Source: Spongorhabdus nitratireducens (GTDB lineage: Bacteria > Pseudomonadota > Gammaproteobacteria > Pseudomonadales > Endozoicomonadaceae). From it: a DNA stretch of 64,000 bases. Shown in pieces: positions 56,721 through 63,852 of this stretch. Numbering within the stretch: position 1 is the first letter of the stretch; every line of letters begins with the position of its first letter. The DNA lies in NCBI GenBank assembly GCA_947387575.1, contig CANDOC010000001.1:62001-126000 (forward strand). Reading direction: 5' to 3'. Position numbers and translations under genes: made by a program. The notes beneath the pieces were generated by a model. It saw nothing but the letters and a program-made list of their open reading frames with translations, had not been told where the DNA came from and ran no database searches.

Positions 56721-57782
56721 ATGTTGGAATTCCTTGCAGAGTACGGACTCTTTCTTGCAAAAACATTAACAGTACTGGCGTTTATTGTTGCGGTTGTCGG
56801 CCTGGTCGGCAGCATGGGACAGAAAGCCAAGAAGCACGCTGCCGGACATCTGGAAGTCCGCAAGCTCAATAAAGAATTTGAAGGTGCCCAGGACAGCCTG
56901 CGTCATGTTGTGCTGGAGCCCGAAGTCTACAAAAAAGAAGCAAAGAACAAAGATAAAGAAGAGAAGAAAGCCAAAAAAGAGCGTAAGAAAGAGCTCAAAA
57001 ATGAAGAGGCCGAGGACAACACCCGCAAGCGCCTGTATGTGCTGGACTTTGACGGTGATATCAAGGCTTCTGCGGTATCCGGCCTGAGAGAAGAAATTAC
57101 TGCGGTACTGGGTCTTGCCCGGCCGCAGGATGAAGTGCTGGTTCGGCTGGAAAGCCCCGGTGGTATTGTGCCCGGCTATGGTCTGGCGGCATCCCAGCTG
57201 GTGCGTATTCGCAATAAAAAGATTCATCTGACCGTTGCGGTCGATAAAGTGGCTGCCAGCGGTGGTTACATGATGGCCTGTAATGCGGATAAAATAATAG
57301 CAGCACCTTTTGCGGTTCTGGGTTCCATCGGTGTTATTGCCCAGCTGCCCAACTTTAACCGGCTGCTGAAAAAGCACGATGTTGATATCGAAATGCATAC
57401 CGCGGGTGAATACAAGCGCACGTTGACCATGTTCGGTGAAAACACCGAGAAAGGGCGGCAGAAATTCCTCGAAGATCTGGAAGACACTCATGTGCTGTTC
57501 AAGGAATTTGTCAGCGAGCAGCGTCCGCAGCTGGATATTGAAAAGGTGGCGACCGGTGAAATCTGGTATGGCCGCAAAGCTGTGGAAGAACAGCTGGTGG
57601 ATGAAATCATGACCAGCGACGAGTACATTATGGATCGCCTGGAAGACTACGATATTTTCCAGATCAAGCACCATGCCCGCGTCACTGTTGCTGAAAAACT
57701 GGGGCTGGCAACCGGTGCCATGGCGGAGCGCCTGCTGACATCTGCCCAGAGCCGGCTGGCGGCTATGCGATTCTTTAACTGA
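56721..57782 (+). CDS. sohB: Inner-membrane peptidase SohB (S49 family)
   Basis: A 353-residue relative of signal-peptide peptidase. MLEFLAEYGLFLAKTLTVLAFIVAVVGLVG is the membrane anchor, and a Lys/Glu-rich linker (about 75-110) precedes the S49 domain. The nucleophile Ser is in VAASGGYMMACNADKI and the Lys in HTAGEYKRTLTMFGENTEKG. I use ATG 56721; the AGGAG sits directly against the ATG at 56718, and the frame further upstream runs into the inverted-repeat element. Confidence 0.94.
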   Translation: MLEFLAEYGLFLAKTLTVLAFIVAVVGLVGSMGQKAKKHAAGHLEVRKLNKEFEGAQDSLRHVVLEPEVYKKEAKNKDKEEKKAKKERKKELKNEEAEDNTRKRLYVLDFDGDIKASAVSGLREEITAVLGLARPQDEVLVRLESPGGIVPGYGLAASQLVRIRNKKIHLTVAVDKVAASGGYMMACNADKIIAAPFAVLGSIGVIAQLPNFNRLLKKHDVDIEMHTAGEYKRTLTMFGENTEKGRQKFLEDLEDTHVLFKEFVSEQRPQLDIEKVATGEIWYGRKAVEEQLVDEIMTSDEYIMDRLEDYDIFQIKHHARVTVAEKLGLATGAMAERLLTSAQSRLAAMRFFN

Positions 57783-57820
57783 TTTCTGAATGGATGCAGC
57801 ACAGGGAGCGGAAACCGGAT

Positions 57821-58831
57821 ATGGCCGCATTTGAGAGTTCATTTAAAGCTCTTTGGGTAGAACAGCCCGAGCATGACTCGGTACCTGAAGTGTCAGTGAT
57901 TACCCGTAGTACATCGGATCTCCCTGCCGGAGAGCTGTTGGTTCGAGTGGAATGGTCCTCGCTGAATTTCAAGGATGCCCTGTCGGTCAAGGGTAACCGC
58001 GGAGTCACCAAGCAATACCCTCACACGCCCGGCATTGATGCTGCGGGCTATGTGGAAGTCTCCGACTCTCCGCAATTCAAACCCGGCGATGCGGTGATCA
58101 TTACCGGTTATGATCTGGGAATGAATACTGCCGGCGGGTTTGGAGGTTATATCCGGGTACCTGCTGAATGGGCTGTAGCCCTGCCGGAAGGTATGAGCCT
58201 GAAGGACTCCATGGCTTATGGCACCGCGGGTTTAACCGCTGCGCTGTGTCTGGAGAAACTGGAAACTGCGGGAATGAAGCCGGGGCCGGGTGATATCTTT
58301 GTGACCGGTGCCACCGGTGGTGTCGGCAGCCTGAGTATCTCCATGCTGTCCGGACTGGGCTACAGCGTGGCAGCCAGTACCGGAAAGTTGGAACATGCCC
58401 AGTATCTGACCAGCTTGGGTGCAACCAAGATTGTTGACCGGGAAACCATCAGTGATGGTGCCGAGAAAGCGCTGTTGAAAGAACAGTGGGCCGGTGCGAT
58501 TGATACCGTTGGTGGTGATATTCTGTTTAACGTTATCAAGTCTCTGAAATACGGAGCAAGTGTCGCTTGTTGTGGCATGGTGTCGTCACCCAGCTTCGGG
58601 GCTACGGTGTTTCCGTTTATTCTGCGCAACGTCAATCTGCTGGGGGTGGACTCTGCCCGTCAGCCGGCTGAAGCGCGGCAGCGGGTATGGAGCCGGCTGG
58701 CCGGAGATCTGAAGCTGAAAAATCTGGATCGCATCACCACTGAGGTCGATCTGCATCAGCTACCGGATGCCATTGAGCAGATTTTCCGTGCCCGACAGAT
58801 TGGCCGTGTTGTGTTACGCCACGACCATTAA
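57821..58831 (+). CDS. acuI: Acrylyl-CoA reductase (AcuI/YhdH family)
   Basis: NADPH-dependent medium-chain reductase that converts acrylyl-CoA to propionyl-CoA. The 336 residues show VEWSSLNFKDALSVKG, TPGIDAAGYV, the cofactor-binding VTGATGGVGSLSISMLS, and the family ending ARQIGRVVLRHDH. I chose ATG 57821; an in-frame ATG at 57794 has no ribosome site. It follows sohB by 38 bp. In marine bacteria this enzyme also detoxifies acrylate from DMSP. Confidence 0.93.
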   Translation: MAAFESSFKALWVEQPEHDSVPEVSVITRSTSDLPAGELLVRVEWSSLNFKDALSVKGNRGVTKQYPHTPGIDAAGYVEVSDSPQFKPGDAVIITGYDLGMNTAGGFGGYIRVPAEWAVALPEGMSLKDSMAYGTAGLTAALCLEKLETAGMKPGPGDIFVTGATGGVGSLSISMLSGLGYSVAASTGKLEHAQYLTSLGATKIVDRETISDGAEKALLKEQWAGAIDTVGGDILFNVIKSLKYGASVACCGMVSSPSFGATVFPFILRNVNLLGVDSARQPAEARQRVWSRLAGDLKLKNLDRITTEVDLHQLPDAIEQIFRARQIGRVVLRHDH

Positions 58832-58851
58832 CATGTCCGTAACTCTGTGGG

Positions 58852-59916
58852 TTATGCTCCTATAAGTTGTAGTGAGTTGCCCACAGCATCTGACCAGCTA
58901 TCAGTCTGTTTATCGCTTGGCTGTCTGTTGTTTGATTTTCTGCTGTCCCGGTTACGCAGTGTCTGCGAAGGCAGCTCATCAAACAACCGGTTATAGTCCG
59001 CCGCAAACCGTCCGAACTCGATAAAACCCCAGCGCAGGGCAATATCCGATATTCGGGTTTGACTGTCCTCAGCTTTCAGCAAATCTTCCCGGGCACCATT
59101 CAGGCGTACAAATCTCATATATTGAATCGGTGTAACACCGAACTGCTCCCGAAAACCGTATTCCAGACTGCGCTGGCTCATGCGGGCGATGGCGCAGAGC
59201 TCTGGAATGGTTGGAAGATCTCTGGCGGTCGCTTTGAGATAGTCAACCACCTGCCGGACTCCGCGCAAGCGTTTGGTTTTTCGTACGATGGTTTGCGGGG
59301 ATTCAGATGCTGAAGTCAGTGCATCTACCGTTAACTGCATAATCTGGCTGTCGAGCATGGCAAGGATATGATCGCTTTCCAGAATGAAAGGTCGTTGCTC
59401 AACCAGTTTAAAGAGATAGTTCATACCGTTTTTGTAGGCATTGATGCTTTCCAGACTCATCTGGCGTGTCTGGCTGACAAACCATGCCGGCGAGGTGTCA
59501 CGTCCTGAAAGCAGATATGCATTTTTTTCCAGTAACCTGGCATCAACAACGCTGGATATATAATCGAGCCGGTTTGGAATATACATGTTCCATTCCCCGC
59601 CGGTGCCCTGCAACAATTCATTGCCGGTAAATTCACGTCCGCAGAACTTTGAATCCGGTGCTGTAAACAGTATCGCCGCGAGCGGGAAAAAATGGCCGGG
59701 AGGTGCAGCCTCTATCTGCATACCGGCATACAGTTCCTCGCGGACAAGAATAGTGTTTTCAAGTTTTATTTCGGCAAGATGGCCGCGAATACTCCCGGGT
59801 TTCAGCTTCAAATAACGGCGATTTCTTCCAATATCTGAAAAATTCAGTTGGTCAGTGTCACATACCTGCGTGTATTTCAGGCTCGGAACGTTATTTTGCG
59901 GAAATTGCATACTCAT
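58852..59916 (-). CDS. AraC-family transcriptional regulator
   Basis: A 354-residue regulator. The N-terminal 230 residues form a poorly conserved sensor part. The C-terminal AraC domain (about 235-320) has RSLEYGFREQFGVTPIQYMRFVRLNGAREDL and a second HTH, ISDIALRWGFIEFGRFAADYNRLFDELPSQTL. The ending in DELPSQTL resembles EutR-type regulators. The target is unknown; it is divergent from the intergenic region that leads to the actin-like gene. Confidence 0.9.
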   Translation of the reverse strand: MSMQFPQNNVPSLKYTQVCDTDQLNFSDIGRNRRYLKLKPGSIRGHLAEIKLENTILVREELYAGMQIEAAPPGHFFPLAAILFTAPDSKFCGREFTGNELLQGTGGEWNMYIPNRLDYISSVVDARLLEKNAYLLSGRDTSPAWFVSQTRQMSLESINAYKNGMNYLFKLVEQRPFILESDHILAMLDSQIMQLTVDALTSASESPQTIVRKTKRLRGVRQVVDYLKATARDLPTIPELCAIARMSQRSLEYGFREQFGVTPIQYMRFVRLNGAREDLLKAEDSQTRISDIALRWGFIEFGRFAADYNRLFDELPSQTLRNRDSRKSNNRQPSDKQTDSWSDAVGNSLQLIGA

Positions 59917-60057
59917 ACTTGGCAGTTTTTTATATGCTGGGTGCGTCTTGTTATAGATAGAGTGCTGACCGGATTTTATAGGCTTTTCATCCTTGATGAG
60001 AGTTGTTTTTGGTACTTTGTACTAAAAAGGCCTGTTCTGGAGTAATGCGGCAGTGTT

Positions 60058-60207
60058 TCAGGGATGATGCTTTGAGCAGGGATGCTCTTCCTTGTTGTGG
60101 TTCCCCGTGAACCGGAAGATCAGCCGGGTATCGTCCGATTCGAGATAGATGTCAGGACACAGGCATTCTGGTAGCTCTGCTGCTTGCCAGTGCTTCGTTG
60201 TTGTCAC
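60058..60207 (-). CDS. Possible 49-residue peptide
   Basis: A GTG at 60207 opens a frame to TGA at 60060-60058 (start VTTTKHWQAAELPECLCPDI, later ESDDTRLIFRFTGNHNKEE, ending in a Cys/His-rich tail). AGGGG lies 12 bases upstream. The amino-acid mix looks protein-like, but there is no homology I recognise and it may be a gene remnant. It is the only gene-like item in 59917-60362; that stretch is otherwise without visible features. Confidence 0.25.
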   Translation of the reverse strand: MTTTKHWQAAELPECLCPDIYLESDDTRLIFRFTGNHNKEEHPCSKHHP

Positions 60208-60362
60208 TTTTTATACTTTCCCCTGGGTATAGATTCAAAACACCACATTCAATCAACCGATGTCGTCAGAAGAGCTGTTGCTGAATGCTAATGCTCTTCA
60301 GACCTTTAACGGGTTCAGTCTGGTGTGGGCAGTTACTCCATCGTCTGACAGTTCAATAATGT

Positions 60363-60621
60363 AGGGAGCGTTCTCAATTAAACATATGACCAGTTCATCA
60401 CGCAAACTCTCAGGCAAGGCGAACGGTGAAGGGCATGGTGGTATGTTCGAGCCGTTCAACGCGGTATGAGAGTTTGCGTGATGAACCCGAAGGGCCACTC
60501 ATGGTTTACGCCAGAACCGCGTTGCTCACTGTTTATGTGGAATCACCACACCGCACAGTTCGCGCCTTGCCTGACGTAAACCATGAGCGGCTGGTCATAT
60601 GTTTAATTGAGAACGCTCCCT
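60363..60621. mobile_element. 259-bp nested palindromic element with perfect 31-bp inverted ends
   Basis: The terminal repeats (60363-60393 and 60591-60621, outer end AGGGAGCGTTCTC) are identical over all 31 bases in inverted orientation. Inside are two side-by-side stems: 60394-60412 with 60467-60485 (19 of 19 bp, TTCATCACGCAAACTCTCA) and 60495-60510 with 60575-60590 (15 of 16 bp). The loops of the two stems are also related to each other by inversion (AGGCAAGGCG and CAACGCGGT appear in both). The whole would fold as a three-way junction. It has no credible gene; short frames crossing it only translate the repeats. Confidence 0.8.
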
Positions 60622-60635
60622 AATAACTCAATAAA
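60607..60635 (+). promoter_or_regulatory. Candidate promoter of the actin-like gene, -35 inside the element end
   Basis: TTGAGA (60607-60612) lies within the right terminal repeat, and after exactly 17 bases comes AATAAA (60630-60635) just outside it. A start near 60642 would leave a 24-nt leader before ATG 60666. The -35 matches consensus at five of six positions and the -10 at four of six. Confidence 0.45.
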
Positions 60636-60665
60636 AATAAATCACTCATATTCCGGCGAAAATTA

Positions 60666-61718
60666 ATGCGAAAAAATAAAACAATATTAAGCAAAGCTGT
60701 CTGGGGACTGGCAGTCTCATTCCTTTTGGCCATGACATCCTGGGCAAATGCCAGACCTCCCGTTGTTATCCATATCGGCTCCGGAGATATGCTCGCTGGT
60801 TTTGCCGGTGATGCTGAACCTTCCGTCAAAGTGTCTTCTGCAGAATTCGCGCGACATGGTGTTATTGAAGACTGGGCCGGTTTTGAGAAAGCGATCGCTG
60901 AAGTTTATGACCAGCTGGGAGCAAACCCTGAACGACAACCTGTTCTTATGTCTTCAGTCTCACTGAACCCGGCTTTCAAACGTCAAAAAATGCTGGAAAT
61001 CATGTATGAAAAGTTCCGGGTGCCGGGCTATCACGCGATGAATGAAGCTCTTTTATCTCTGTTTGCCAGTGGTCGAACAACCGGTCTTGTGGTGCTTTCC
61101 GGGCAGGGTGGGACATATACTGTGCCGATTGAGGATGGATATCCTCTGGTGCATGCAATCATTCGGCTGGATCTGGCCAAGGTTGATGTTGATCGCAAAA
61201 TGCAGTCGCTGTTAAAGGCCGAGGGTAAAAATGTTGCACTGGATGCTGCCGGTGAAATTGTTGCCGAGCTGGGCTACATATCCACCAACTACGAGCAGGA
61301 TATGAAGGCAGGCAGTCCGACAGAAACTTACAGAGGCATTGCTGTTGGCAAGCCCCGGTTTGCTGCGCTGGAAACCATGTTCAAGCCGGAGTTGATCAGC
61401 ATGAAGAGTGCCGGACTTGCTGAAACTGCGTATAACTCGGTGATGAAATGTGACGTTGATTTGCGCAAGGAACTTTATGCAAATGTGGTGCTGGCAGGTG
61501 TGAATACCCGCTATCCGGGCATGGCCGAGCGAATGAAGAAGGAGCTGGCTTCTCTTGCACCTTCAACCATGAAAATCAAAATCATTGCATCGCCGGAACG
61601 ACATATTTCATCGTGGATCGGTGGCAGTATTTTTGCTGAGATGAGTGCTTTCCCGAGGGTTATGACAACCCTGGAAGAATATGAAGAACACGGTTCTGCT
61701 ATTGCTCTCAAAAACTGA
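60666..61718 (+). CDS. Secreted eukaryotic-type actin homologue (pseudo-actin)
   Basis: A 350-residue protein of two parts. Residues 1-29 are a Sec signal peptide (basic start, hydrophobic core, cleavage after SWANA). From residue 33 to the end it follows eukaryotic actin, not MreB or ParM: GSGDMLAGFAGD, SLFASGRTTGLVV, MKCDVDLRKELYAN, LAPSTMKIKIIA and SSWIGGSIFA. By eye, against beta-actin from memory, residues 259-329 agree at about 49 of 71 positions. Actin residues about 34-68 (subdomain 2 with the DNase-I loop) are absent. Nucleotide-site residues differ: actin D11 to His36, Q137 to Glu127, D154 to Leu144, D157 to Gln147, H161 to Tyr151. Shorter gaps occur near actin 210-250, and the C-terminal Cys374 is lacking. 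It is therefore probably exported, non-polymerising and ATPase-dead. Origin by transfer from a eukaryote is the likely explanation. The ribosome site is weak. Alternatives such as a bacterial MreB are ruled out by the motifs. Confidence 0.95.
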   Translation: MRKNKTILSKAVWGLAVSFLLAMTSWANARPPVVIHIGSGDMLAGFAGDAEPSVKVSSAEFARHGVIEDWAGFEKAIAEVYDQLGANPERQPVLMSSVSLNPAFKRQKMLEIMYEKFRVPGYHAMNEALLSLFASGRTTGLVVLSGQGGTYTVPIEDGYPLVHAIIRLDLAKVDVDRKMQSLLKAEGKNVALDAAGEIVAELGYISTNYEQDMKAGSPTETYRGIAVGKPRFAALETMFKPELISMKSAGLAETAYNSVMKCDVDLRKELYANVVLAGVNTRYPGMAERMKKELASLAPSTMKIKIIASPERHISSWIGGSIFAEMSAFPRVMTTLEEYEEHGSAIALKN

Positions 61719-61725
61719 TACAGGA

Positions 61726-61760
61726 AAATGGCAAGAAGGATATCTCTTCTTGCCATTTTT
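61726..61760. terminator. Terminator shared by the actin-like gene and the antiporter gene
   Basis: AAATGGCAAGAAG / CTTCTTGCCATTT forms a perfect 13-bp stem with a 7-base loop, then T5 on the plus strand. Located between two convergent stops. Confidence 0.88.
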
Positions 61761-61763
61761 GCT

Positions 61764-62933
61764 TTAGTCCCTTCTCAGCTTCTCCGATACCGCAATCGGG
61801 CTCTCGAATTTAAACACCACAATATAAGAAGAGATCAGCAGGGTCAGAATGGCTGTGGCCTGAATAACATGGGCAACCACCGGTCCAACCATACCGATAC
61901 TGAGCGCCAGGGTGGCAATCAGGATCGAGAACTCACTGGTCTGGCCCAGACGAAAACCAATTTCCCACGCTGTTTTCGGTGTTTCGCTTACCTTCTGCAG
62001 GGTATAACGGAAAGCAACCGGCTTGAGCGCCATGCATACGGCAGCCAGTATCAGGGTCGGCACAAACACTTCCGGTAACAGGCTGAGATTGAAGCTGGCA
62101 CCAGTAGAGAAGAAGAACAGCACCAGAAAGAAATCTCGCAACGGTTTCAGACTGATTGCGATGTACTGGGCAATCGGGCTGGTGGCAATGGTAATACCGG
62201 CGATAAAGGCCCCGATCTCCGCAGACAACCCACAGGCATGCGCCAGTTCTGCCATGCCCAGACACCAGCCAATGGCTACCAGAAACAGATATTCATGGAA
62301 CCGGTCAAACCGCTGCATCAGCGGCAGCAATACATATTTTACAAACAGCAGCGAGCCGACAATCAGGGCAGGTAGCGTCAGCAGGGTCAGCAACAGGGAA
62401 TAGGCAGTCGGCTGATCAGATTGACCGTTGTAAAGTACCAGCAACACGACAATGGCAATCAAATCCTGCAACAGCAGCAGGCTGACCATCAGCTCACCGG
62501 TATGCTTGTGATGCAGCACCGTGGTTGGCAGCAGCTTGATACCGATAATAGTACTGGAGAACATCATGGTAGCGCCGATCAGCAGGCACTCAATGATGTC
62601 GTAACCAAAGGCCATGCCAAACAGATAACCGGCACCAAAAAAGACACTGGAGGTAATCACTCCGGTTACAGCGGTCTTGCGCAGCATATGGGCCAGATGG
62701 GATGGCTGCATATCCAGCCCCAGCAGGAACAGCAGGAAGATAATGCCGATATGGGCAATATCGTTCATTAACTGGGTATCAGTCACAAACTCCAGCCCGT
62801 AAGGGCCAAGCAGTGCACCCAGCGCAATATAGGCCACAAGCAGTGGCTGCCGGGTATAGAGTGCCACCGAGGCTAATACCGCAGCACCGGAGAAAATAAG
62901 AAAAAAGGAAAAGACGATTGAGCCCGAGTCCAT
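61764..62933 (-). CDS. Monovalent cation:proton antiporter (CPA2 family)
   Basis: An inner-membrane Na+ or K+/H+ antiporter of 389 residues with about twelve helices. LVAYIALGALLGPYGLEF, HIGIIFLLFLLGLDMQPSHL, LLLQDLIAIVVLLVLY and AHACGLSAEIGAFIAGITIA are the usual Kef/NapA blocks, and FFFSTGASFNLSLLPE follows. It has no C-terminal RCK/TrkA-N domain, so gating by NAD or glutathione is not expected. Ion specificity is unknown. Confidence 0.9.
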   Translation of the reverse strand: MDSGSIVFSFFLIFSGAAVLASVALYTRQPLLVAYIALGALLGPYGLEFVTDTQLMNDIAHIGIIFLLFLLGLDMQPSHLAHMLRKTAVTGVITSSVFFGAGYLFGMAFGYDIIECLLIGATMMFSSTIIGIKLLPTTVLHHKHTGELMVSLLLLQDLIAIVVLLVLYNGQSDQPTAYSLLLTLLTLPALIVGSLLFVKYVLLPLMQRFDRFHEYLFLVAIGWCLGMAELAHACGLSAEIGAFIAGITIATSPIAQYIAISLKPLRDFFLVLFFFSTGASFNLSLLPEVFVPTLILAAVCMALKPVAFRYTLQKVSETPKTAWEIGFRLGQTSEFSILIATLALSIGMVGPVVAHVIQATAILTLLISSYIVVFKFESPIAVSEKLRRD

Positions 62934-63014
62934 CAGCTGTCTCTCTTTTGTAATACCGAAAACACCATCCGGTCAGCGCTCTGACAGCGGTATTTCCTGC
63001 TCACGGCCATATTG

Positions 63015-63204
63015 AGGCTCAGCTGACGCACATTTATTGTACTCAGCCAAAGCTCTTGCTTTGGCCCTGCGGGTGACTCGTAAAGCGGTCATCCGACTGC
63101 GTTGGACTTATACAGACATAGAACCACTATGCCAGCATAAGCCCGCCTTGCGTATGACCGCTTTACGAGCCACTGAGCACCATAAATGTGCGTCAGCTGA
63201 ACCT
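63015..63204. repeat. Branched inverted-repeat element (about 190 bp)
   Basis: Outer arms CAGCTGACGCACATTTAT (63020-63037) and its exact reverse complement (63182-63199), extended by a CTCAG/CTGAG pair (63042-63046, 63173-63177). Inside is a side hairpin CCAAAGC / GCTTTGG (63047-63064) and a 16-bp stem CTCGTAAAGCGGTCAT (63077-63092) pairing with 63154-63169. No gene inside. Together with the hairpin at 63278-63327 it accounts for the gap 62934-63360. Confidence 0.75.
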
Positions 63205-63277
63205 GAAAAAACAGTATAAGAAACTGGGGCAAGAACTACTATGGCAGAAAAGAAGATAAGGGCGGGAATGAAAGAAT

Positions 63278-63327
63278 CTTCACCTGCCTGACAGCAATGG
63301 GGATACTGACAACAGCGGCAGGTGAAG
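63278..63327 (-). terminator. Possible terminator of the DUF934 gene
   Basis: CTTCACCTGC / GCAGGTGAAG pairs over 10 bp with a 30-base loop; on the minus strand the sequence after it is T-rich (ATTCTTTCATT). The large loop makes it a weak call. Confidence 0.4.
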
Positions 63328-63360
63328 TTGGCTGACTGGAATGTTTTAAATCAGAGCCGG

Positions 63361-63852
63361 TCAGGCGGCTCCGACTCTGAACAAGGGCGCTTTATCGTTT
63401 GCGCCCTGATAGCTCAGGCTGAAAGCTTCCAGCCCCTGCAATGCTTCCTCGATGCAGCGATCACTGCGAACTGCGTAGGCATTGAAGCCGCAGCGGAGCA
63501 TAAAGAACAGCTGATCCAGTAATACATCGCCAATAGCGCGCAGCTCACCGGTATAACCCAGACGCTCGCGAATCAGGCGGCCGGAAGAGTAACCGCGGCC
63601 ATCACTGAAAACCGGGAAGTTAACTGCAACAGCAGCGGCGTCTTCCAGCTGGTCTTTCAACTCAAACGGATCCTGATCGGAATCGATCCAGACACCATAT
63701 TCATTTTCTGCGGCCAGCTTCAGTTCCTTCCGCTGCAGCCACAACTGCAACGGAAGCAGCAGATTACCCTCAGGAAGATCACCTTCTGCATCTTTGGCAA
63801 CCACCGTAAAGGAATCAGAAACGATCTGCTTGTCTTTAATTATGCGGCGCAT
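63361..63852 (-). CDS. DUF934 family protein (sulfite-reductase-associated)
   Basis: A 163-residue protein from MRRIIKDKQIVSDSF, the family N-terminus, with AAGGAG upstream. FPVFSDGRGYSSGRLIRERLGYTGELRAIGDVLLDQLFFMLRCGF is the conserved DUF934 core. The family is nearly always encoded after a cysI-type reductase, as here, and is thought to help sulfite reduction, though its biochemical role is not settled. The start overlaps the reductase stop by 17 bp. Confidence 0.9.
   Translation of the reverse strand: MRRIIKDKQIVSDSFTVVAKDAEGDLPEGNLLLPLQLWLQRKELKLAAENEYGVWIDSDQDPFELKDQLEDAAAVAVNFPVFSDGRGYSSGRLIRERLGYTGELRAIGDVLLDQLFFMLRCGFNAYAVRSDRCIEEALQGLEAFSLSYQGANDKAPLFRVGAA

Noticed and set aside
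56529-57087. sohB start inside the inverted-repeat element (56673)
   Set aside because: The extra N-terminal residues are encoded by the repeat end, while ATG 56721 follows an AGGAG and gives the conserved SohB N-terminus.
60298-60623. Two short frames, one per strand, ending in the same LVICLIENAP peptide
   Set aside because: The shared peptide is only the translation of the 31-bp inverted ends of the palindromic element; no ribosome site and no homology.
60666-61718. Interpretation as MreB, ParM or a magnetosome/plasmid actin
   Set aside because: Motifs match eukaryotic actin over nearly the whole length, including stretches absent from bacterial actins, and a Sec signal peptide is present, which cytoskeletal MreB/ParM never carry.
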